A DNA stretch of 16,178 nucleotides, taken from the NCBI GenBank assembly GCA_900313855.1, contig OMSZ01000082.1, positions 1 to 16,178 on the forward strand, in the 5' to 3' direction. This DNA comes from an uncultured Eubacteriales bacterium (GTDB lineage Bacteria > Bacillota > Clostridia > Lachnospirales > Lachnospiraceae). Position 1 is the stretch's first letter. Each line of letters starts with the position of its first letter. The position numbers were made by a program, and so were the translations under genes. The notes under the pieces are model-generated. The model worked only from the letters and a program-made list of their open reading frames with translations, did not search any database and was not told where the DNA came from. Positions 1 to 5,505 of the stretch are shown here, piece after piece.

Positions 1-166
1 TCTCGTTTGTCTTGTCCATCATTGTTGCTTTTCTAAGTCCTCTTTTTCTCTTAGTTGTCTTCTTTGTCAGGATGTGGCTCTTGTAGGCTTTGTTTCTCTT
101 AAGACTACCGCTTCCTGTCTTCTTAAAACGCTTAGCTGCTGCTCTTTTTGTCTTTAATTTTGGCAT
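1..166 (-). CDS. rpmI: 50S ribosomal protein L35 (partial, C-terminus off left edge)
   Basis: This encodes ribosomal protein bL35, a small basic protein of the large ribosomal subunit. The visible 55 residues begin [18 protein letters not shown] and continue with a Lys/Arg-rich stretch, which is the classic L35 N-terminus; the family is about 65 residues, so only the last few residues are missing. The ATG at 166 is preceded by a strong AGGAGG ribosome binding site eight bases upstream. It lies 91 bases downstream of infC on the same strand, the conserved infC-rpmI-rplT order, so rplT (L20) is expected just beyond the left edge. It is probably co-transcribed with infC and controlled by the leader attenuator upstream of infC. 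The short gap between infC and rpmI shows no obvious terminator. Confidence 0.96.
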   Translation of the reverse strand, partial: MPKLKTKRAAAKRFKKTGSGSLKRNKAYKSHILTKKTTKRKRGLRKATMMDKTNE

Positions 167-257
167 TACTGTTTCCTCCTTAAATATCTGTATTCTTATA
201 TAATCAGAATGACCCTGTAATAAGGCATCCGGCATATAACAATTTCACTTTGTTCTA

Positions 258-764
258 TCACTTCTTCGGTGATAAGAACATTATCATACTTCTTCCCTCG
301 AACTTTGCAGGCTTATCAATTGCTGCAACATCCTCAAGCTGCCCTGCAAAATCATCAAGTATTCCCTTTGTGTGATTAACATGGGCAAGCTCTCGTCCGC
401 GGAATCTCAAAGTAACTTTGACCTTGTCTCCCTTAGACAGGAACTTTCTGGCTTGGTTCACCTTAGTGTTAAGGTCATTGGTATCAATGTTCGGTGACAA
501 TCTGACCTCTTTGATATCCATAACTTTCTGTTTCTTCTTAGCTTCCTTCTCTTTTCTGGCAAGCTCATAACGGTATTTGCCGTAATCGATAATCTTACAT
601 ACCGGCGGCTTGGCTGTCGGAGCAATCTTAACAAGATCTAACTCTGCTTCTCTTGCCAACTTCATTGCGTCCTTTGCAGACATAATACCCAACTGCTCTC
701 CATCAGATCCTATCAAACGGATCTCCTTGTCACGAATCTGTTCATTGATCATTAACTCGCTAAT
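258..764 (-). CDS. infC: Translation initiation factor IF-3, AUU start
   Basis: IF-3 binds the 30S subunit, prevents premature joining of 50S and checks start-codon and initiator-tRNA pairing. The 168-residue product has the N-domain (INEQIRDKEIRLIG near residue 6, then KPPVCKIIDYGKY), a Lys-rich linker, and the C-domain (KEVRLSP, KVTLRFRGRE, ending MIMFLSPKK). I place the start at the ATT at 762-764. A GGAGG lies nine bases upstream of it, whereas the next in-frame ATG (750-752) is 21 bases from that site. An upstream in-frame ATG at 836 lies inside the leader terminator hairpin and has no ribosome binding site. AUU initiation is known for infC in E. coli and other bacteria and lets IF-3 repress its own translation. 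The length fits the family (about 170-180). It heads the infC-rpmI unit. Confidence 0.95.
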   Translation of the reverse strand: MSELMINEQIRDKEIRLIGSDGEQLGIMSAKDAMKLAREAELDLVKIAPTAKPPVCKIIDYGKYRYELARKEKEAKKKQKVMDIKEVRLSPNIDTNDLNTKVNQARKFLSKGDKVKVTLRFRGRELAHVNHTKGILDDFAGQLEDVAAIDKPAKFEGRSMIMFLSPKK

Positions 765-979
765 GGTCTTGTACCTCCTACCCAAATCAAAATATAAAAT
801 ATGTTTCCTATAAAGAAATAAAAAGGTGAATAGCATAACTATCCACCTTATTAGAAAACCCTTTCAATCTCATAGATACTCTACAAATGATATTAGGTTC
901 ATTCTCTAATATAAAACCCGAGACGCCTTACGCGCTAAGGTGAGAGTGGATACTCTGCTTGTATGTCTTGTCAAACGAC
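765..979 (-). promoter_or_regulatory. infC-rpmI leader RNA, candidate L20-type attenuation leader
   Basis: This is the roughly 215-base untranslated leader between the infC promoter and the AUU start. Besides the terminator at 823-849 it holds a GAGT/ACTC hairpin at 944-955 and a CCTTA/TAAGG hairpin at 926-940. Bases 936-952 (minus strand TATCCAC, six bases, CTTA) can pair with the 5' arm of the terminator (TAAGGTGGATA) as 11 bp with a six-base bulge, so an antiterminator fold is possible. In Bacillus subtilis the equivalent leader is bound by ribosomal protein L20, which promotes termination when L20 is in excess. By position and logic this leader probably does the same; the identity of the ligand is inferred. 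Confidence 0.7.
823..849 (-). terminator. Intrinsic terminator (attenuator) in the infC leader
   Basis: On the minus strand the arms AAGGTGGATAG and CTATTCACCTT form an 11-bp stem (one G-U pair) with a 5-base loop, followed by the U-rich run TTTATTTCTTTA. It lies between the infC promoter and the infC start, so it must act as a regulated attenuator rather than an end-of-operon terminator. Confidence 0.85.
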
Positions 980-985
980 TTGACT

Positions 986-1014
986 ATATTACCATACATA
1001 TATATTCATGTCAA
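986..1014 (-). promoter_or_regulatory. infC-rpmI promoter
   Basis: A near-consensus sigma-A promoter on the minus strand: TTGACA at 1009-1014, a 17-base spacer, and TAATAT at 986-991. It starts only 43 bases past the stop codon of the prepilin gene, and no convincing terminator is seen in between. Confidence 0.88.
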
Positions 1015-1056
1015 GCACTTTTATTACTATAATTATCCGGATACATCAATACCTGC

Positions 1057-1503
1057 CTATTTCATTTCCAGCTTACTGCCTAGTGTAGGATATACCATAT
1101 GATCCGCATCAGTACCACCATAGTATACCTGTACTTTGTTTTTAGAATAGTCCAATGTATAATAAAAATTCTGATCTGTTAAAGGATCACCGTTAGCATC
1201 CTTTTTTGATCTGCCAACAAATGTTGATTTGCCCAAAGCTTTATAAACTTCATTCGCAAAATCAGGATCATCCATATCATTAACATTATACGGTGTATTA
1301 TGATCCTTAGCAGCTTCATATGCAGCCTCATTAGTTACAGCCGCAACAATAGTTCTTGCAATTTCTGACCCAGTATCAATATCAGTACTTAACCTTGCCT
1401 TATTAATATACTTAATAAGTGCCGGTGCCAATGCACCTGCAAGTATAGCCATAATAGCTATAACAATTATCAATTCCACCAATGAAAATCCCTTATTCTT
1501 CAT
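1057..1503 (-). CDS. Type IV prepilin-like protein
   Basis: This encodes a small pilin-like protein of 148 residues. It starts MKNKGFSLVELIIVIAIM: a five-residue leader ending in Gly, Phe as the first mature residue, Glu at mature position 5, and a roughly 20-residue hydrophobic helix. This is the class III signal cut and N-methylated by prepilin peptidase. The ATG at 1503 has GGGAGG seven bases upstream; an in-frame ATG at 1539 would spoil the short leader and is rejected. The C-terminal domain is polar, Asn/Asp rich, and has no cysteines. No assembly ATPase, platform protein or peptidase lies nearby, so the machinery must be encoded elsewhere. The gene lies 64 bases downstream of the 699-residue protein and is probably co-transcribed with it. 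Its role (pilus subunit, or pseudopilin for adhesion or secretion) is not settled by sequence. Confidence 0.88.
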   Translation of the reverse strand: MKNKGFSLVELIIVIAIMAILAGALAPALIKYINKARLSTDIDTGSEIARTIVAAVTNEAAYEAAKDHNTPYNVNDMDDPDFANEVYKALGKSTFVGRSKKDANGDPLTDQNFYYTLDYSKNKVQVYYGGTDADHMVYPTLGSKLEMK

Positions 1504-1567
1504 TATGGTTCCTCCCTTATACAGTACAGGAAAGCTCATAAGAGCCTTCCCGATTCAAAACAAATAA

Positions 1568-3667
1568 TCACAACGTAACCATATCATGATTAAGCTTCTT
1601 AATAGTCTGTAAAGTTCTGTTTCTTATCTCCTCTGCATCGAAGATTGAAAGCAATGAATCCTTGTCAAACTTATTCTGCATTAGTATTTCAACCCAGTCT
1701 TCGATGTAATTCTTAACATACTCTACATTCTCAGGTCTTCGGTCCTTAAGATTGGCTTCTATGTTATTAATATGCTCAATAACCGTAGGACCTTCATTAC
1801 CGCCGTTAACCGGCTTATCATCAGATTCATCTGAAAGCTCGATAACCTTACCTGTCTTTGTTATGATAACCTTCTTATTAGGCTTAGCTTCAGGTGCGAT
1901 CTGATCACCGTTTCTTACAATAAGCTGTTCAACAACACGAACAAGACATGCTACACTGTAAGTGCATTCCTCTTCCGTCTGCTTCTCTTTACCCTTTTGC
2001 TTATATTGATTCCATAACCATTCAGATTTGCAAAGCATTTCTTCAATTCCGGAATGATTAAACATCTGATTAAGATCAGAGCTTGTTGCCGGCTGTGCAG
2101 ACTTGCCAAATCCAAACTTCGGCATAGATGTCTGCTCCGGTTTGCCTGAATCGTAACGTGACGGAAGATTTATCCTATTATATGTATCATGGAACATTCT
2201 TCTTGCATGTTCCATATTGAAATCTGAACTTAAGATATGCTTATCCCTGCTGTTAAGTCCATTGCGTACCATATCATCAGCTGCTAAGAATACAAGATGC
2301 TTCTGTCTGTCTTCAAGAAGCTGCTTGATCTCATAATTGGTCTTACTCTTCTCGATAATGGTATTCTTACGAACCTTAAATGCTTTGATCTTCTCCTTAA
2401 CACTGAAGAACATCTTAAGCAACGAAGGATTAGCATTAACATAATTGCCTATCCAGTTAAGCTCAACATACTGATGCTCGATCTTATTAGAGATCTCATA
2501 TACGTTATATCCGTCGAATAAAACATTAAGCGTTGTGTAAAGAAGATCCAATATCTCATATTTCTCTTCCCATGAACGTGTAGAAAGATCCTGGTTAACC
2601 AGCTGCTTGATACCACACTCATAGAACACGAGGTTATACTCATATAATCCTTCAAATACATTACTCTTATCACTAAGCGATGTACCGGAACCTAAAATCT
2701 GAAGATTCTTCTTCATATTAGGCTCATCCTCAATATACTTGTATACCTTCTTAACAAATGCAGATACCTCAACCAAAAGAGTGTCAATTCTCTTATTATA
2801 AATATCCTGCTTAGATATAGCGGAAATAACTGTTCTGCTAAGAACGTTAGTATACTGTGTACTGTTACAGTTTCTGATAAGCTCCTTGAATTTCTCATAC
2901 ACCTTCATATTATCAACAGGAATAAACTCAGCATTTAAACCATAGAATTCAAATGCTTTGTCATAATCCTTCTTTCTGATATATGAGTTAAACAATCCCA
3001 TTGAGAACTGAATCTTATAATCATTACCTACATGTGTATCCTCAACGAAATAATCATAAAGAACTTCCAGATTATTGAGATATGCCTCGGAATTAGAAGC
3101 TGAAGGAGGAAGATCCATCTCCATAACAACATTGATAAGATCCATATATCCCATAACAGCCTTATCATATGTAGACGGTCTGTCGTCTGCATCCGCTATC
3201 TGATAACATGTATTGATAAGTAACGGAGCCACACGTTCTCCGATAAGACGCATAGCCTCTCCAAAACAATCTAACTGATACAGATAGATAAGCCATATAC
3301 TATATCTGTAAATACCTGTTGTATTGATGATCGCATCTGTGTCTGACGGGTCAATATCCCCATAAACAAATTTGAACAATGGCTCAATCCATTCCTCAAT
3401 CTCATATTTCCCTGGTTTCTTGATATTCTCATCAACAAACTCTCCGAGTTCATAAAGCTTTGTGCACTGTGCTTTCACATCATCATCCACAAGCATTGTT
3501 GAAAGATCGAAATTATGATCCTTCAGATAATCAATTACTAATGCGTAAAAACCCTCTTCCACCTGCTCATTCAAAAAGCGAATCAACATTCCCTTATTAG
3601 AGGATGCAGCAATAGAAATAATATTAGTATCATTTCCACGAGTAACATTTGCCGGTAAATTCTGCAT
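1568..3667 (-). CDS. Unrecognised 699-residue soluble, helix-rich protein
   Basis: I do not recognise this protein. It has no signal peptide or clear membrane segment and reads as almost entirely alpha-helical, with aromatic and Leu-rich helices of about 30-40 residues, resembling a TPR- or HEAT-like solenoid without a clean consensus. Around residue 510-540 there is a Pro/Gly/Ser-rich linker (KPEQTSMPKFGFGKSAQP), then a second helical block, then another polar linker near residue 620 (SDESDDKPVNGGNEG), and a final helical tail. I see no catalytic motif. The start is secure: AGGAGG lies eight bases before the ATG at 3667. A candidate promoter with extended -10 sits about 100 bases upstream. 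It precedes the prepilin gene by 64 bases on the same strand, which suggests a shared transcript and possibly a shared envelope-related job, but that is inference. A cytoplasmic scaffold is one possibility. Confidence 0.8.
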   Translation of the reverse strand: MQNLPANVTRGNDTNIISIAASSNKGMLIRFLNEQVEEGFYALVIDYLKDHNFDLSTMLVDDDVKAQCTKLYELGEFVDENIKKPGKYEIEEWIEPLFKFVYGDIDPSDTDAIINTTGIYRYSIWLIYLYQLDCFGEAMRLIGERVAPLLINTCYQIADADDRPSTYDKAVMGYMDLINVVMEMDLPPSASNSEAYLNNLEVLYDYFVEDTHVGNDYKIQFSMGLFNSYIRKKDYDKAFEFYGLNAEFIPVDNMKVYEKFKELIRNCNSTQYTNVLSRTVISAISKQDIYNKRIDTLLVEVSAFVKKVYKYIEDEPNMKKNLQILGSGTSLSDKSNVFEGLYEYNLVFYECGIKQLVNQDLSTRSWEEKYEILDLLYTTLNVLFDGYNVYEISNKIEHQYVELNWIGNYVNANPSLLKMFFSVKEKIKAFKVRKNTIIEKSKTNYEIKQLLEDRQKHLVFLAADDMVRNGLNSRDKHILSSDFNMEHARRMFHDTYNRINLPSRYDSGKPEQTSMPKFGFGKSAQPATSSDLNQMFNHSGIEEMLCKSEWLWNQYKQKGKEKQTEEECTYSVACLVRVVEQLIVRNGDQIAPEAKPNKKVIITKTGKVIELSDESDDKPVNGGNEGPTVIEHINNIEANLKDRRPENVEYVKNYIEDWVEILMQNKFDKDSLLSIFDAEEIRNRTLQTIKKLNHDMVTL

Positions 3668-3693
3668 TGTAACGCCTCCTTTTATCAGTTACT

Positions 3694-3709
3694 TTTGTGA
3701 AGTCACAAA
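3694..3709. promoter_or_regulatory. Palindrome TTTGTGA-N2-TCACAAA, candidate operator
   Basis: A perfect 7-bp inverted repeat with a 2-bp centre lies in the leader of the 699-residue gene, 14 bases before its AGGAGG. It shares the GTGA/TCAC core with the palindrome at 3740-3760, so both could be sites for one repressor, or could fold in the RNA. The protein that would bind is unknown. Confidence 0.4.
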
Positions 3710-3739
3710 CACCACACACACGTAAAAATGTCAACTTGT

Positions 3740-3760
3740 GTGAAATTTGATAAACTTCAC
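3740..3760. promoter_or_regulatory. 21-bp imperfect palindrome, candidate operator or RNA hairpin
   Basis: The sequence has the form GTGAAnTTTnnnAAAnTTCAC. As minus-strand RNA it gives a 9-bp stem (one G-U) with a 3-base loop. It begins a few bases after the predicted start of transcription for the 699-residue gene, a position suited to a repressor site. Confidence 0.4.
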
Positions 3761-3773
3761 CTAGATAATTCAT

Positions 3774-3802
3774 ATAATATCACAACGAACCGACATTTAC
3801 AA
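3774..3802 (-). promoter_or_regulatory. Promoter for the 699-residue gene and prepilin
   Basis: On the minus strand: TTGTAA at 3797-3802, a 17-base spacer, TATTAT at 3774-3779, with TG one base upstream of the -10 (extended -10). Transcription would begin near 3767, giving a leader of about 100 bases. Confidence 0.7.
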
Positions 3803-3865
3803 CAATTATTTAAATCATTTTCGGTTATTTTCACATACTGACATTGTATACTTTTAACAAAGGGA

Positions 3866-3894
3866 TTGCTTTTTCAAATCTCAGGTATTATACT
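3866..3894 (+). promoter_or_regulatory. Promoter P1 for the YtxH-like gene and hslO
   Basis: TTGCTT at 3866-3871, a 17-base spacer, and TATACT at 3889-3894 on the plus strand. Transcription would start just before the hairpin at 3905-3927, leaving a leader of about 125 bases. Confidence 0.55.
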
Positions 3895-3904
3895 AAAAAC
3901 ACTT

Positions 3905-3927
3905 AACAATTGCCTGTGGCAGTTGTT
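3905..3927 (+). promoter_or_regulatory. Leader hairpin upstream of the YtxH-like gene
   Basis: AACAATTGCC and GGCAGTTGTT pair as a 10-bp stem (one U-G) with a 3-base loop, followed by only two further T residues before G. It resembles a weak terminator at the very 5' end of the P1 transcript. It could be a 5' stabilising stem, a weak attenuator or an operator. Confidence 0.45.
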
Positions 3928-3957
3928 TTGTAGACCTTCATAATATAAGTGTAATAG
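3928..3957 (+). promoter_or_regulatory. Possible second promoter P2
   Basis: TTGTAG at 3928-3933, an 18-base spacer, and TAATAG at 3952-3957. It is weaker than P1 and lies directly after the leader hairpin. It is offered as an alternative start only. Confidence 0.3.
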
Positions 3958-4025
3958 TGCAAACGACATATTCACACTTGCTAAATATGGAGCATCTATA
4001 CAAAAAGTAAAGGAGAACAGGTATT

Positions 4026-4478
4026 ATGGCAAAAAAACATGGAGCACTTGGCAAATTAATTGCTTTTACGACCGCAGTAGCAGCTATCGGGGGAGTCTGC
4101 TATGTATTTCGTGATAAGATCAAGGAAAGCGAAACATTCAAAAAAGCTTCTGACAAAGCAAATGATTTATATGATTCCGTTAAATCAAAAATGAACAATG
4201 ATGATTTCATCTTTGACGATGATTGGGACGATGATGACTTTGATGATGATTTTGATGACAACGGTGATTCAACCTCGGCAGGCAGCAGAGAATACACTTC
4301 TCTCACACCCGCAGCCAAAGAGGATAATACTTTTGAAGATGATAATTCTGCATCTGATTCTATTCCTACCATCGACATCAAAAAAGAAAACGAAGTAACG
4401 GGATACGAGAACGAAGGTCTTTCAGATACATCTGAGGACCCTGATGTTTTAGAAGAACAGGACAAGTTAGATTTCTGA
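4026..4478 (+). CDS. YtxH-like membrane-anchored acidic protein
   Basis: A 150-residue protein with one N-terminal membrane segment (about residues 8-28) after a short basic tip (MAKKHG), then a charged helix (about 30-56), then an extreme acidic tract at 59-81 made almost wholly of Asp with a few aromatic residues, and a Ser/Glu/Asp-rich disordered tail. The N-terminal layout resembles YtxH-type general stress proteins (short hydrophobic anchor then a Lys-rich amphipathic helix), though the tail is far more acidic than usual. AGGAG stands ten bases before the ATG. Its stop is one base before an in-frame-capable ATG of hslO and 16 bases before the hslO start chosen here, so the two are translated from one mRNA. 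It may be a membrane-associated stress protein; the function of the acidic tail is unknown. Confidence 0.75.
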   Translation: MAKKHGALGKLIAFTTAVAAIGGVCYVFRDKIKESETFKKASDKANDLYDSVKSKMNNDDFIFDDDWDDDDFDDDFDDNGDSTSAGSREYTSLTPAAKEDNTFEDDNSASDSIPTIDIKKENEVTGYENEGLSDTSEDPDVLEEQDKLDF

Positions 4479-4494
4479 TATGGAGAACCCGAAA

Positions 4495-5361
4495 ATGAAC
4501 GATATTCTGATACAAGGCATGGCTGCCGATAATCAAGTCAGATTTTTTTGTGCATATACTAAGAGTTTGTGTGAAACGGCAAGACAGCTTCATAACACAA
4601 GTCCTGTAGCGACCGCTGCTTTAGGCCGGCTGCTTACTGCCGGTTCAATTATGGGCAGCATGTGCAAAAACGATAGTGACATTCTTACAATACAGATCCA
4701 ATGTTCAGGTCCTATCAAAGGACTTACCGTTACGGCCAATGCAAAAGCCCAGGTCAAGGGATATGCCAATAATCCTGATGTAATGCTTCCCGCCAGTCCT
4801 AAAGGGAAATTAGATGTCGGCGGTGCATTAGGTTCAGGAATTATATCAGTGATCAAGGATATCGGCTTAAAAGAACCATATGTCGGTCAGTCCGACTTAG
4901 TAACAGGCGAGATTGCAGAGGATCTGACTTACTACTTTGCTGCAAGTGAACAGATTCCTACGTCAGTAGCCTTAGGCGTTCTGATGGAAAAGAATAATAC
5001 CGTCAAGCATGCGGGAGGATTCATCATTCAACTTATGCCTTTTGCAGAAGAACGTATCATATCCGATCTCGAGACCAGACTTAAAGGCTACTCATCGATA
5101 ACATCATTAATGGATAAGGGAATGACTCCAAAACAGATGATGCAGCAGTTGTTTGACGGTTACGATGTCAATTACACGACAGAAGTCACACCTGCCTACC
5201 ACTGTGATTGTTCCAAAGAGCGTGTCTATAAGGCGGTAATGAGCATAGGCAAAAAGGATATCGAGGAAATGATCGCAGACGGAGAACCCATCCGGGTAGA
5301 ATGTCATTTCTGCAACAAAAGCTATACGTTTGATACAGATGACTTAAAAAGCATGTTATAA
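4495..5361 (+). CDS. hslO: Redox-regulated chaperone Hsp33
   Basis: Hsp33 is a cytoplasmic holdase switched on by oxidation. The reduced form binds zinc through four cysteines; disulfide formation releases zinc and exposes the client-binding surface. The 288-residue product matches the family in length and sequence (ALGRLLTAGSIMG, FIIQLMP, KLDVGGALGSG). It keeps all four zinc ligands, as CDC near residues 237-239 and CHFC near 270-273. I prefer the ATG at 4495 because GGAG lies nine bases upstream and the protein then starts MNDILIQG like relatives; an ATG at 4480 is in frame but has no well-spaced ribosome binding site. It follows the YtxH-like gene almost without gap, so coupled expression in a stress response is likely. 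The transcript ends at the hairpin at 5436-5491. Confidence 0.97.
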   Translation: MNDILIQGMAADNQVRFFCAYTKSLCETARQLHNTSPVATAALGRLLTAGSIMGSMCKNDSDILTIQIQCSGPIKGLTVTANAKAQVKGYANNPDVMLPASPKGKLDVGGALGSGIISVIKDIGLKEPYVGQSDLVTGEIAEDLTYYFAASEQIPTSVALGVLMEKNNTVKHAGGFIIQLMPFAEERIISDLETRLKGYSSITSLMDKGMTPKQMMQQLFDGYDVNYTTEVTPAYHCDCSKERVYKAVMSIGKKDIEEMIADGEPIRVECHFCNKSYTFDTDDLKSML

Positions 5362-5435
5362 ATACAAGCTTACTATTTAGTGTTTATGCTTAATACTTAA
5401 CAAATCTTTAATTGTTAGTTTTCGCATTATCATTA

Positions 5436-5491
5436 TTATATAAAAAAGAATCAGGAGATATATTCTAATCTCCTGATTCTTTTTTATATAA
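5436..5491. terminator. Bidirectional intrinsic terminator between hslO and the wall hydrolase
   Basis: Arms 5436-5459 and 5468-5491 are perfectly complementary over 24 bp with an 8-base loop. The stem core is GAATCAGGAGAT, flanked by runs of six A and six T, so either strand gives a GC-containing hairpin followed by U. It separates convergent genes that end 75 bases before and 14 bases after it. Confidence 0.93.
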
Positions 5492-5505
5492 ATCATTAAT
5501 TTTTT

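Larger units (their letters stand above)
3668..4025. other. Divergent intergenic regulatory region, 358 bases
   Basis: This gap separates the minus-strand 699-residue gene from the plus-strand YtxH-like/hslO pair. It holds no supportable gene. It contains a minus-strand promoter (3774-3802), two palindromes in that transcript's leader (3694-3709, 3740-3760), one or two plus-strand promoters (3866-3894, 3928-3957) and a plus-strand hairpin (3905-3927). The stretch 3803-3865 is AT-rich with nothing else recognisable. Confidence 0.7.

Noticed and set aside
3694..3709. CRP-type site
   Set aside because: CRP sites have TGTGA and TCACA six bases apart; here they are two apart, and CRP-type cAMP control is not typical of this group.
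4100..4465. Long open frame antisense to the acidic YtxH-like gene (Ser-rich product)
   Set aside because: It is the mirror of GAT/GAC codon runs, has no ribosome binding site, and overlaps a well-supported gene.
4480..4494. hslO start at the ATG at 4480
   Set aside because: No ribosome binding site at proper spacing; the ATG at 4495 has GGAG nine bases upstream and gives the family-like N-terminus.
5398..5417. Extra terminator just after hslO (TAACAA/TTGTTA)
   Set aside because: The stem is only 6 bp and AT-rich; the strong hairpin 20 bases later explains termination.
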